Source: Diphasiastrum complanatum (lineage: Eukaryota; Streptophyta; Lycopodiopsida; Lycopodiales; Lycopodiaceae). Taken from it: a stretch of 64,000 nt of DNA. Under the pieces are notes generated by a model. It did not search any database. It saw only the letters and a program-made list of their open reading frames with translations, and was not told the DNA's origin. Positions within the stretch are counted from its first letter, which is position 1. Each line of letters opens with the position of its first letter. Below, piece by piece: positions 1 to 9,942 of this stretch. Both the position numbers and the translations under genes were made by a program. Location: NCBI GenBank assembly GCA_029204225.1, contig CM055107.1, forward strand, positions 9,107,472-9,171,471. The letters run 5' to 3'.

Positions 1-1240
1 TCGTTGGTTGCAATTTTTACAATCCTTTGATTTTTCTATTTTATATCGTCTTGGCCATTCGAACGCTGCTGCCGATGCTTTATCCCGTCTGCCCGCTTTG
101 TTACACACACTTGTTGCCACCATTCCCACCTGGTTTGATGATCTTCCCTATGCTCATCTCACTTGTCCTGACTTTCGTGATGTTTATAGTTCTGCACTTC
201 CTGTTTCTTCTCGTCCACACCAGGTCTATTCCATCGTTGATCACCGTCTTTATCATTTTGGGTCTCTCTGTATCCCTAGCTCCTTGCCTCTTCGCCCCCA
301 GTTATTGTCTGATGCTCATTCCTCCCCTGTTGGTGGCCATTTTGGGTTTCAAAAGTCTTATGCTCATCCTAAGGACATCCATGAAGTCTGAGCTAGCCCT
401 TCTTATTTGCAGCTGCACTTTTCGTGCCCGCAATAAGTACTCCCGTGCTAAGTCTGCTGGTTTGCTTCAGAGTTGGCCTATCCCTCATCGCCAGTGGACC
501 GATATTTCTATGGACTTTATCCTAGGCCTTCCCCGTACCCAGCGTAGTCATGATTCATGTATGGTGGTGATTGATAGGTTCTCGAAGCAGGCACATTTTA
601 TACCGGTTCGCAGTACTATTACTGTAGAGCAGTGTGCACGTTTATTCTTGTCAGAGATTTTTCACCTCCATGGATTTCCTCGTACTATCCTTTTTGATCG
701 GGATAGTAAGTTTACCTCTACATTTTGGACAGAGCTTATGCGCATACTAGATGTTCAGCTTTTTATGGGTTCTGCTTATCATTCTACTGCCGATGGACAG
801 TCCGAGGTCCTTAATCGGATCCTTGAGGGTTACCGCCATTTTGTTATTCCTTCAGGGAAGGACCGGGATCAGCATCTATGTTTAGCTGAGTATAGCTGTA
901 ATACCTCAGTTAGTACCAACACTGGTGTCTCTCCCTTCTTATTATCTCATGGTTATGCACGCCTGTTACCTAGGATACCTCTCCCTCCTGAGGATACACC
1001 TGTTAGACTTGCCTCTTTTCTATCCGGTGCTCGCGAGCTTATTTCCCGGGCCAGCACACATCTACAGCACGTTCAGCAGCGGTACCAGACTTCTGTTGAT
1101 CGTCATCGACAGCATGTTCAGTTTCAGGATGGGGATATGGTTTATCTACACCTTCGTTTTGCTCGACACCACTTTATTCAGGGCCATGCTTCTACTCAGA
1201 AGCTTGCACCACATTATTATGGACCTTATCGCATATTGGA
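1..1240 (+). pseudogene. Ty3/gypsy polyprotein fragment (RNase H end to integrase)
   Basis: Reverse-transcribing element remnant, cut by the window start. Bases 8-91 encode the typical end of the RNase H domain (LGHSNAAADALSRLP). Next come a linker and the start of the integrase zinc finger (LLSDAHSSPVGGHFGFQKS). A frameshift near 390 moves the reading into the next frame, where KYSRAKSAGLLQSWPIP and the integrase core follow. The catalytic residues are visible: Asp in TDISMDF (about 500-520), Asp in FDRDSKF (about 693-713) and Glu in DGQSEVLNR (about 793-820). The tail reaches the GPY/F motif (YYGPYRILEGP, to 1240). Reading stops there, where LTR sequence in the opposite orientation begins. 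The frameshift and the missing 3' end make it non-functional. It probably belongs to the same chromovirus-like group as the minus-strand pieces nearby, judged from domain type only. Confidence 0.9.
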
Positions 1241-1320
1241 GGGCCCTGCTTATGCATAAAAGGTAAAGGTAAAGTAGGTGCGAATGGACGTGGCGAATGT
1301 AAAGAGCCAAGTCCATAACT
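1241..1320 (-). repeat. LTR fragment of the 4533-10311 Ty3 family
   Basis: This stretch matches the end of the LTRs at 4825-4903 and 10235-10311: a shared GCTTATGCATAA block, then AATGGACGTGGCGAATGTAA and AAGTCCATAACT. On the minus strand it would start AGTTATGG and be preceded by a purine tract (GGGGAG, bases 1321-1326), as expected at a 3' LTR start. It is truncated where it meets the plus-strand integrase fragment. Confidence 0.75.
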
Positions 1321-1371
1321 CTCCCCGACACAAAAGAAAGCCCTGCTGCGAAATGAAGAGGCAGCATAGGA

Positions 1372-1560
1372 TCAAGCAGCAGGTCCTGGTGTATCAGCAA
1401 CTGTAACAGAGGAATCAATAAGTGTAACAAGAGCACGAGCCTGGTCCGCAAGCAAAGGTGCATGATAGAACACATCCATAGGTTCCCCTGTGGCCTCCTC
1501 AACAGGACGACCATCCCACTGTACATAGAAGGCTTTGCAAGTCAAATAGTGTATAGAAAC
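1372..1560 (-). pseudogene. Chromodomain end of a Ty3/gypsy polyprotein
   Basis: The minus strand reads FYVQWDGRPVEEATGEPMDVFYHAPLLADQARALVTL, the C-terminal chromodomain of chromovirus-type Ty3 polyproteins. These domains are thought to steer integration to particular chromatin. It matches the chromodomain at 5121-5465 almost residue for residue, but the usual EEATWEP reads EEATGEP here, so an aromatic residue is replaced. The sequence upstream of the domain is unrelated, so only the last part of the polyprotein is present. It lies next to the LTR fragment at 1241-1320 with the spacing of a normal 3' end. Confidence 0.75.
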
Positions 1561-1930
1561 ATTGTGAGAAAGGCGGATGATATAGATAGAGATACACAAT
1601 AATCTTTTTTCATATGCATATATCACACAGATTGATCTTAACTCAACAAGTGCAAGTAAACATAATATAATAATTATGATATAAGAACATCATGTACGTG
1701 TTTGGTAAGGATATTTATGATTTTAAACATTTAAAAAGCATACGATCCTGTAGTAGTATGGTATACATTGTACAAATTTATTGCTCTGCTTTTGTAAGTT
1801 TTCAAAAACATGTTCGAGTAGCTGGAAAAGTGCAAAACTTTAAGTATCTTAAAGAAGGGTTAAAACCCTTGTATACTTCTATAGCTAAATGTGGTTTTGA
1901 GTCTTTTAGGGTCTTTCCCGTTAGGCAGAG

Positions 1931-2053
1931 ATAGGAGCTGTTAAAGTCCAGCCCAAAAATTGCTTCAGGAAACTGGGCCTATGCATCCTGAAAGTATGCA
2001 GGATTCGACTTGGAACGCTCGAAATGTTTGACGACACGTTGTCACAAGTTCGT
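1931..2053. repeat. 123-bp direct repeat, copy 1
   Basis: It starts ATAGGAGCTGTTAAAGTCCA and ends GTCACAAGTTC. It is repeated at 2295-2417 with few changes, after an unrelated spacer of about 240 bp. No coding sense was recognised. It could be a small terminal-repeat element or a local duplication. Confidence 0.7.
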
Positions 2054-2294
2054 ACTCTCGTTGTGAACCAGCAAGATGCACACTTTGCTAAATTCGTTTG
2101 CAGGAAATGGCATAGAGCATCGGATAAAACGTGTTTAGGGTTCACATGATAGACTACTTTTCTACCTTCCTGTTTCGGGATAAATAATCCTTTTGTGGAG
2201 TCCGATTTTCAGGCTAGGAGTTTTGGCAAATAGGCAACGTCGACTCAAACCTCCGGGAACGAACCAACATCCAGACGGTTGAGTACAGGTAGGG

Positions 2295-2417
2295 ATAGGA
2301 GTTGTTAAAGTCCAGCCCAAAAATTGCTTCAGGGAAACTGGGCGTATGCATCCTAAAAGTATGCTGGATTCGACCTGGAACGCTCGAAATGTCTAACCAC
2401 CCATTGTCACAAGTTCA
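2295..2417. repeat. 123-bp direct repeat, copy 2
   Basis: Second copy of the repeat at 1931-2053 (ATAGGAGTTGTTAAAGTCCA...GTCACAAGTTC), with scattered substitutions and a one-base length difference. No target duplication was identified around the pair. Confidence 0.7.
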
Positions 2418-3104
2418 TACAAATAGAAATCGCATCACATGCCAAGAAAGGTGGCACTGTTGGTATTAACAGTGTCTTATATCTTTCTTCTTTTTGGAAT
2501 TGTTTTGAGGTTGTTAGGTTTTGGAGGTTAAAAAATTGAACTTAAAAATTTGATTGATTGGTTTCTTTCTTTGTCAAGCAAACAGTCATTCCAGCCCCTA
2601 AACTTTATCATCAGCATACCAACCTAAGGAGTTGAACTTACATTTTTTTTGTTGCTCAAAATTCAAAGCAATAATGGAGGGGTTTTCGGTTCTAATACTT
2701 TATAATCTAAAAAAAGTTCCAGCTTCCTGTTATCCCATTATTCAGATGTCCCTATGGTGATTTTTCAATCAGCTAGAGTAGACAAGCAACTATCAACTAT
2801 ATTAGTCTGTTCAGAGTTTGATCTCGTCATCCTAAAGACTTGTTGCATGATAATTCAGTATATTGTAATATTATAGTTCCATATAGTGTAATATTTCATA
2901 GGGACTCCTTATCTCATATTTTGGACTGAAGAGACATGTTTCGTGTTCAAATTCCTTATGACATAGCTGTCATGATTAAATATATTGATAAAGTTCTGCT
3001 TACTGTGAGTGGATTCATGGATGAAGAGGCCAGCCAAGTTTTTGATGTAGGGAATTTTTGTAGATGTATACAATTCTGATAGATGAGAGACATCTTTGGT
3101 CTAG
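2418..3104. other. Gene-poor stretch
   Basis: AT-rich sequence without a recognisable domain, RNA gene or repeat. It ends in an AG that could serve as the splice acceptor for the possible exon at 3105. Confidence 0.5.
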
Positions 3105-3239
3105 AAGGATAACCCTGTGGACATGGTATGGTTCTGTATGCAGTTTGTGTTTGCATCAGTTGCAGGCTGGGGATTGCTTTTCTATGGTGGCTACAAAGCT
3201 TTTTCAGGTGGTAAAAAGGAGGAGGCCAAAAAAGAGTGA
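3105..3239 (+). CDS. Possible last exon of an unknown small membrane protein
   Basis: A 44-codon open stretch follows an in-frame TAG that can double as a splice acceptor (TCTAG, then AAGGATAACC) and ends at TGA 3237-3239. It reads KDNPVDMVWFCMQFVFASVA, then a Gly/aromatic turn (GWGLLFYGGYKAF), then a Lys/Glu-rich tail (SGGKKEEAKKE). One hydrophobic, membrane-spanning stretch followed by a charged tail is the normal ending of small organelle or ER membrane subunits. I do not recognise the family and found no upstream exons. It may be the end of a real gene interrupted by the repeats to the left, or chance. Confidence 0.35.
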   Translation, partial: KDNPVDMVWFCMQFVFASVAGWGLLFYGGYKAFSGGKKEEAKKE

Positions 3240-4527
3240 GGTAATGTTACCTTAGGCATCGCACTCACACAGATACGGTGGCAGTTTTATTTTCAAATAA
3301 TGGTTCAAAAAATGATTTTTGCAGTGAGGAGAGCTTTTGTAAACGTAAAAATCACTTTGAGCCAGCGCTTTTTGAAAAATCTAGTGTTTGTTTTTGGTTG
3401 TAATTTATTGCTCTTAGATGACACATTTCTGTAATGAGCTAAGCATGTAGTTTCATTTGTTGTTACTGCCACTTCGAAATGATATGTTCAACATCTGCCA
3501 GTGATATCCCAGTATGTGACATCAAAAATATCTGGAAGTGTCCATCGTACTGGTGCATTTTGTATACTATGGTCTACTTGGGTTTCTCTGATACCTGGGA
3601 CATCAATTCAAAGTTTGTATATGGCAATTTACATTGTACATATTCCTTAAACTAGATATTTCTTCAAATTCATGTTGTCAGTAGAATTTGTAAGCCTGAC
3701 CTTTTGTCTCTTTGCAGGTTATTTTCAGTGAGCAGCATGATGAGCCGTGGTTATTTGCCAGACCTCTTTGTTATTTTTTTTATACATGTTTCGGATGGGC
3801 ACTTGAGAAGGAGAAAGTCGTGCCATGTCTTTTTGAAAAACCTGTGGTTGGTGGGTTTCCAATATTCGAGGCTGGTAGACTAAACGGTGGTTTAAAGTGG
3901 GCAGAAGGTTTTCTCTGAATCCTAGGACAGTTCATCCTAATGCTATTCCCAATCCTCATTGTTAAGAAACCTTTTCTGAAATAAAAGAACAAAAATGTCA
4001 GTCTCAAGGAAATTCATATTTTATGCTATTGTTCTTCTCCAGAAATATTTCTATGAGTGAAGGGTTTTATTTTATGTTATCTTTCCTCTTAAAGTGAGTT
4101 CTGTAAGGATTGAGGTGGATATATTCAGATCTCCCTGGGAAAATGCGAATCGTAGTTCCAAAGTGCATGTGGACGAGGTGAGAAAGAGAGTCGCAAGGAA
4201 AGGCATAGATTATGTTGAATTAAAGTTAGCAAGAGTCTTGGGAATTGTTAGAAAAGTTCAAGGTTGGCCTTCATAGAGGTGCCCGACTTTTTGTTACTTG
4301 TAATGGGGAAATGCGGGGAAACGTTTTCCCAATGTGAGAAAACAAACAGAATTTGCTAGAAGGTTTCTCTATGGGGCAATGTGGAGCTGGGGAAAGATGT
4401 TTTCCTATAGAGAACCAATAAAATGAAAGGTTATTATTGGGAAGGGAACTTGCTCTCATAGTTGTGAGAATGCAAGACCTTTTCTTGCAGGATCCCCATT
4501 CCCTAAGTGGTGCATCCCTTTGTAGCC
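3240..4527. other. No gene recognised
   Basis: There is an acceptor-like TCTCTTTGCAG at 3708-3718 followed by an open stretch to about 3918. No protein family is recognisable, and it could be a 3' untranslated exon or chance. The rest is AT-rich unique-looking sequence up to the Ty3 insertion. Confidence 0.4.
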
Positions 4528-4532
4528 TTTAG
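4528..4532. other. Target-site duplication, left (TTTAG)
   Basis: TTTAG immediately before the left LTR. The identical five bases follow the right LTR at 10312-10316. This fixes the ends of the element at 4533 and 10311. Confidence 0.85.
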
Positions 4533-4903
4533 AGTTACAAGCTAAGATTCACTAGCTATGCTAGAAAGCAGGACTTAAGCTAGAAAGCAGGAAGAGAATG
4601 CTTAAGGAGGCTAAAGAGGAGCAATCATCATAAACTGAATAAAGGAATACAATGATGCCTGACTTATACCCTCTCCCTGAATCAAATGGAGGATTCAAAA
4701 AAGGGAGGGAAAAGGATTTAGGGAAAATAGTGCGCCCTCTCAATAGGAGGACCCCCACTCCAAATCAATGTGACCAAGTCCTAAAAATATAACCAAATAG
4801 GGCCCAAGGCCAGTATATGAATAAAAAGGGCCCTTAGGCCTGCTTATGCATAATAACAATAAAAGAATGGACACGGCGAATGTAATGAGTCAAGTCCATA
4901 ACT
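4533..4903 (-). repeat. 3' LTR of the Ty3 element
   Basis: It matches 9943-10311 from AGTTACAAGCTAAGATTC to AAGTCCATAACT. The ends form a perfect 5-bp inverted repeat (AGTTA/TAACT). The match stops at 4903, where the internal region starts. Confidence 0.9.
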
Positions 4904-4912
4904 CTTCCCTGC
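4904..4912 (-). promoter_or_regulatory. Polypurine tract
   Basis: On the minus strand this reads CAGGGAAG directly before the 3' LTR, the position of the plus-strand DNA primer in LTR elements. The related fragment at 1321 has GGGGAG in the same place. Confidence 0.65.
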
Positions 4913-5120
4913 AGAAAAACAAAGCCCTCCACCAGCTAGCAAGCATAATGACTATCTAAAATAATAATGTAAGCATGCTAAATACTGAAAAATCACGAAC
5001 TAATGGAAATACTGATGGAGGGGACATAAGTCGTCACAACAGATACTCCAAAAGTATCATAACTGTGTAAAGCAAGTACTAAGCAAATACTACAATAAAG
5101 AATAGTCATAGCTAGTCGAA

Positions 5121-5465
5121 TCATGAAATAGAGGGAACATCTACAATGATATCTGTAGTAGAGGAAAGAACTAAAGCCATGAGGGCTCGAGCCTGATCTG
5201 CCAATAATGGTGTATGATAAAACACATCAATAGGCTCCCATGTGGCCTCCTCAACAGGACGACCATCCCACTGGATCAAAAACTGAATCTGCCGGCAGCG
5301 TCGACTATGGTGAAGGCGAACCTGGTGAATGGCAGCTGGTAAGAAAGGGAACAACTCATGATCAACATCATGGCGACGAAGGGAACATCTCGGCCGCGTC
5401 ATCGGAAACCAAGCAATATGGAACAGCCAGGAATGCCAAGGAACTAGAAGACGATCAAGCAGCAA
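5121..5465 (-). CDS. Chromodomain region of the Ty3 element
   Basis: Open reading of 114 codons. The recognisable part is QIQFLIQWDGRPVEEATWEP followed by IDVFYHTPLLADQARALM, a chromodomain of the type fused to the end of Ty3 integrases. A preceding FLPAAIHQVRLHHSRR resembles the usual linker. Upstream residues do not match integrase: the GPY/F motif and catalytic core are missing. The domain is therefore attached to filler sequence, not to an enzyme. It ends 210 bp before the purine tract, a normal distance. Whether it is still translated is unknown. Confidence 0.7.
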   Translation of the reverse strand: MLLDRLLVPWHSWLFHIAWFPMTRPRCSLRRHDVDHELFPFLPAAIHQVRLHHSRRCRQIQFLIQWDGRPVEEATWEPIDVFYHTPLLADQARALMALVLSSTTDIIVDVPSIS

Positions 5466-5469
5466 TCAG

Positions 5470-7140
5470 GAATGCCAAGGTATCCGTAATGCCCAAGCTA
5501 GATAGGGACATCATACCAAGGTATCCAAAAAGCCTGAGAAGATAGAACTGCATCAGCAATGGGAAGCCAATAAGAAAACTGGAAAAGAGATGGACACTCA
5601 TCACGAATAGCCGCATCATACACGTAACCATCAACCATATGTGCAAGGTGCCCCAAGAAAAGATAGCAGCATCGGAAGACCAGCACCAAAGAGTAGGAAC
5701 ATAAGCAGGATGACAGGCACGCTGTAACAGCATGGAAAAGCAAGCGATATGCTAGGAAACATGGAGCATAAAGAGATCATCCTGACAAAGGATAGCTTAA
5801 ATGGAGAAATATGCACCAGCATGGCCAAAAGCCCAAGGTATCCATAAGGCCCATGAATGAAAAGTAGCAATGACACACGGTACCCTCAAGGCCCATATCA
5901 CAAGAAGAGCAACATGCCAAATGCTCCAGAAGGTCCAAGAAATCAATGCATCATCTAAAAAGACATGATGCATGAAAACAGTAGCAACAAATCTAGAAAT
6001 AGCAGAGGCTGCAACTAAAAAATTGGAGCCGAAAAACTCATCCAGAAAGATCTCATATGGACATACCAATCCATCATAAGATACACCAAAAACGGATGGA
6101 GAATCAGATGACCCATCGGAACTAGCCGCAAGTGTAATCCCAAAGTACACACCAGGCCCACAAGTGCGGAATAGAAGAAATGCATTGGAACAAGATCCGC
6201 AACATCAGTAGCAAGCATCGGAGCAATATCCACGTGTAGTTGGGAATGAGTATCAAAGCACATATGAGCAACACTGAAATATATAGCGGCAACATGCCCA
6301 AAAACTATCCAAGAGAGGGGAAGGAACTCTCTCAAGGTACCCTGATGGTCTCGGAACACCAGAACAAAGTGGCAACTCAGCATCGGAGACCAAGCGACAT
6401 GGAGCAACCCGAAATGACGGGGAACTTGAAGATCACCCGGACAAACGGTAGCTGGAATGGAGGCAATAACCCAAGCCATCAAGATATGCCAAGCCTGACA
6501 ATGGGCAACAATCCAAGGAACAAATAAAGAGCCACATGCATAATCATAGAGATATCGGCACCATAGGCGATCAATATTATGGAAAAACCAGCACCAATCA
6601 ACAGGTCCAAATGAAAACCAAGCTATATGTAATAACTAGGAATGCCATATAGCCATAGCATCGGCATGGACTGCAGGAAACACAAGGAGACTGAAGGATC
6701 CTCGTATACTCATCTAGAAAGATCCCAACATATAAATACCCTAGATAAGTAATAGTGATCATCTGGCAAATATCCTCGGATGGAAAATGTGTAACGGTAA
6801 GGGCGAAAGGCTTGTGAATCATGTCAGGAACCGTAGAAATATCATGAGGCAGATCACAAACCTCAAGCAGAGATCCATGGAATAAAGCGAAAGAAGATAC
6901 AACCTGATCACCAATAGCAAGGGAACCAGCAAACGTGGACCTGTGAAGAACCCCATAGAAATCAGCAGGAACATCGATCATAACGGACTCAAGAGATGGA
7001 GATATAGAGACCAATGGAGATGAAACTGCACCAACCACCGAAGGAGGAGGGCTATCTGAAGTATGCGCAAAAGCAATAGTAGAAATACCATAAGGTATAC
7101 GGCCTTAATATCAATGATACCAGGAATGACCACCGAATAT
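5470..7140 (-). other. Filler replacing the pol region
   Basis: No RT, RNase H or integrase motif appears in any frame. The stretch has internal similarity: 5399-5456 and 6380-6437 align (both carry CATCGGA(A/G)ACCAAGC and an ATGGA(A/G)CA block), and phrases such as GGAATGCCAAG recur. It is open in patches on both strands without a recognisable protein. It looks like captured or duplicated non-coding DNA occupying the place of pol. Confidence 0.6.
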
Positions 7141-7141
7141 G

Positions 7142-7870
7142 CTATCTGTGAATCAAGGCATACGCAAGGCACATAGCAACAACCTGTAAATCTGGAGCAG
7201 CATCAACCTGGGTAAGAGAACCCACGGACGGTGAAAGTGAAGCAGCAACTAATGTACTCTGAATGGAAAGAAGAGCTGCATCATGAGCCTTTGGCAGGCT
7301 ACGCATAAACTGCTTCTCGGTAACCAACTGATAGTCACTCTGGGAATCAATACTAGAAAGTAAGTGATGCCGACCAACATGTGTAAAACACAGTGTCTGC
7401 TGAGAAAGATCCACAACAACAGTACCAAGTGACGAAAACTAATCTGCACCAAAACTAATGTCATAGCGCTCCAGAGGAATAATATAGAAATTTGCCTGTC
7501 CAGAGAAGTCACGAATGCTATAGTCCAAGCCCGGAAACATCTGAGAACTGGAAAAAGAATGGGAACGAGCAACCTCGACACTGAGAGACTGTGTAGCAGA
7601 AATAGGTGTAGCACGAATCCTGGTGGAAATGTAACTGCTAATAAACGAATGTGTACTGCCTGTATCCACCAAAGCAATATACTCTCGCCCCAAAATGCGA
7701 ACACGTAACCGAATAGAACGAGGACCAGGACTCTCACCAGCCCAAGTAGTATAAGCAAGCTGTGCATGGCAAGCGGCGGAAGCAGGATCATCAGGAAGTG
7801 GGTCAGCTGGCTCATCAATAGAATGTGGTTTAGGAGTATCAAGAATCTGAATATAAACATCAAAATCATC
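7142..7870 (-). pseudogene. Ty3 aspartic protease region
   Basis: The minus strand encodes a retropepsin-like domain. SIRLRVRILGREYIALVDTG starts the fold, with the catalytic DTG followed by STHSFIS at about 7644-7672, and the domain runs to YISFGAD. An in-frame TAG at about 7439-7441 sits where related proteins have Trp (GAD-stop-FSSLG). The frame then continues through VVVDLSQQTLCFTHVGRHHL, the usual linker between protease and reverse transcriptase, and ends near 7142. Nothing resembling reverse transcriptase follows. The protease would normally mature Gag; here the stop comes after the domain, so the fold itself could be complete. Confidence 0.8.
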
Positions 7871-7883
7871 AGGAGTAAGAGCC

Positions 7884-8877
7884 TCATGGTAAAAAAACAG
7901 CGGTAGGAAGACCAGGAAGAACGATAGTAGAAGAAGCCAAAGTAGGAGAAGCAGTGGAATGAGAGCAAGAAAAACGAGAAGTAGTGGATAACTCTGGATA
8001 CTTATGCTGCAAGGTAGTAGCCAAGGAGATAGCATCTGAGAGAGTAAGAGGCCGAAAAGATGAGACATCATGTCGTAAGGAGTCTCTAAGACCGGCAATA
8101 AAACGTGAAATAAGCTCTGTAGGATGAAGATCAGTAAAAAGGTAGGGAAAACTCAATAAACTGATCAATATAAGCAGTCAAATCACTAGTATGGCGAAGG
8201 CTACGAAACAGATCACGTTGGCGAACCAACCATTGTGGGTCAATCATAGCCATATGAAGATCATGACGAAAAGTAGGCCATATATGTAACCCCTCACGAG
8301 TAGGCTCAGAGCGATAAACACGCCACCAAGTCTAAGCTCTACCGTCTAAATGTAATGCGGCCAACTGCACTTTCTGGGTTTCAGTCTTGGGATATATAAG
8401 AAAATAGGTCTCTAATTTAGAGAACCAATTTTCCAAGATATTCCCGTCAGACGAACCAGAATAAGTAGTAAGCTGGATGCGATCACGAAAATCACGAGCA
8501 AAATGGGGCTCAAGATTACCTGAAAAAGTAAGAGAAGAAAATTCTGATGGTGCGAAGAAAAATCTAGGTGGTGGTACAGAAGACCCGAAAGGAGATCCAT
8601 AAGGACTAGTACTATATGAAGAGAGACCAAACATACTACCAAAAGCACCTCCAGAAGATGAAGCAGGAGCAGGCGTCCTCAAAATAGGAAATAAAGGTGC
8701 TTTACCAAGATGATGAAGAATGTCTGGGGGGATGGTATCCCCTCGTGGTAGGATAGTCTCAAGGCTAGAAAGAACACGATCAATACGACTCTCAAGATGA
8801 TCCATGCGGGCATCAATATGTGTAAAACGATCATCTAAAGAGCTCTGCGGTGGGTTTTCTGATGAAGAAGTCGCCAT
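7884..8877 (-). pseudogene. Ty3 gag, broken
   Basis: It starts at ATG 8877 (MATSSSENPPQSSLDDRFTH), followed by a short helical region (ARMDHLESRIDRVLSSLE) and a Pro/Ser/Gly-rich linker. The Gag core follows: FRDRIQLTTYSGSSDGNILENW, then the segment ending QLAALHLDGRA. An in-frame TAG at 8332-8334 interrupts it. The same frame continues with TWWRVYRSEPTREGL and WLVRQRDLFRSLRHTSDLTA. Near 8140 a frameshift passes the reading to LTDLHPTELISRFIAGLRD. No CCHC zinc knuckle is visible. Gag would form the particle, but this copy cannot make a full-length product. Confidence 0.8.
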
Positions 8878-9189
8878 AGGGACTAAGGAATAGACAAAAC
8901 CTGAGGGAGAGGACGTTTGTCGTCACCCCAACTTAGTCTAACTTCCAAAATCACCAAAAGATGGATAATAATCAGAAAATAAGGGGCTGAGAAAGTAGAA
9001 GGATTCTAACAAAATGGAAAAATGGAAAGAGAAGAGTGTGAGGCAACAAATATGAACAGGAATAGGGGGCTGGAAAAGAGGAGTATGTGAGCAAAAAAGA
9101 CAACAAGTAGGTGCAAGAAGGAAGTAAAAAGGGCGCAAGCAATACCTGGGTGGGTGCTGATCCGTCATTCACTCGGTAGTGCCAACAAA

Positions 9190-9928
9190 GAGAGGTAAAA
9201 GCTGAAGATAATAGGGCATTGGGCTGCAACTACCAAGATCCACAATATGCTGAAGAATAGGCTGAAAAAAGGTGTTGAAGTAAAGCGCCGAACAGCCTCC
9301 AATCAATAGCCGAAACGGACAAGAAGTCGGTGAAAACAACCGTTGAAAATGAGACGGTAGTAGGGCGCCGAACAGCCTCCAATCAATATAAAAAATGGAC
9401 AGCAACTCGGTGACGAAAAGTGTCGAAAATGATGAGGTAGTAAGGCGTTGGGCAATAGCTACCAAATCTGCAAAAACAAATGAAAAAATCGACGAAAGTG
9501 ATGGGTTACCGCTGAAAATGAGACGGTAGTAGGGCGCTGGACAGCCTCCAATCAATATAAAAAATGGACAACAAATCGGTGACGAAAAGTCTCGAAAATG
9601 ATGAGGTAGTAGGGCGCTGGGCAATAGCTACCAAATCTGCAAAACCAATGAAAATCTATCGAAAAAATCGACGAAAGTGATGGGTTAGCAGGGCGTTGGA
9701 GAACCTCCACCAAAACTGCAAAAAATGATGAAGAAATCGTCGAAAGTGATGGGCAGTAGGGCGCTGGACAGTCACCACCAATCTGCAAAAATGACGGAGA
9801 AAAATCGATGAAAGTGGGTGGTAGGGCGTTGGACAGCCTCCACCAATCTGCAAGAAGGTTGACGGAGAAAAATCGATGAAAGTGATGGGTGGTAGGGTGC
9901 TGGACAGCCTCCACCAATCTGCAGGAAA
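9190..9928 (-). repeat. Tandem repeats in the Ty3 leader
   Basis: About ten imperfect units of 67-90 bp between the primer site and gag. On the plus strand each has a core like AGGGCGCTGGACAGCCTCCA followed by CCAATCTGC and an AAAATCGATGAAAGTGATGG-like spacer. Two core variants, GGACAGCCTCCA and GGGCAATAGCTACC, alternate in part of the array. The position is the untranslated leader, where dimerisation or packaging signals of retroelements lie. Confidence 0.8.
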
Positions 9929-9930
9929 GT

Positions 9931-9942
9931 GCTCTGATACCA
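9931..9942 (-). promoter_or_regulatory. Primer binding site, initiator tRNA-Met
   Basis: The minus strand reads TGGTATCAGAGC, the common plant retroelement site complementary to the 3' end of initiator tRNA-Met. It abuts the LTR with no spacer, which independently confirms the LTR boundary at 9943. Confidence 0.9.

Noticed and set aside
27-450. Second open frame overlapping the Ty3 fragment (start at 27)
   Set aside because: The first 130 codons are a hydrophobic shadow of the true frame. Only the part after about 430 is integrase, reached through a frameshift.
5480-7100. A hidden polymerase in the filler of the Ty3 element
   Set aside because: I looked on both strands for the YXDD box, RNase H and DDE spacing and for integrase zinc fingers and saw none. 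The open frames are hydrophobic shadows.
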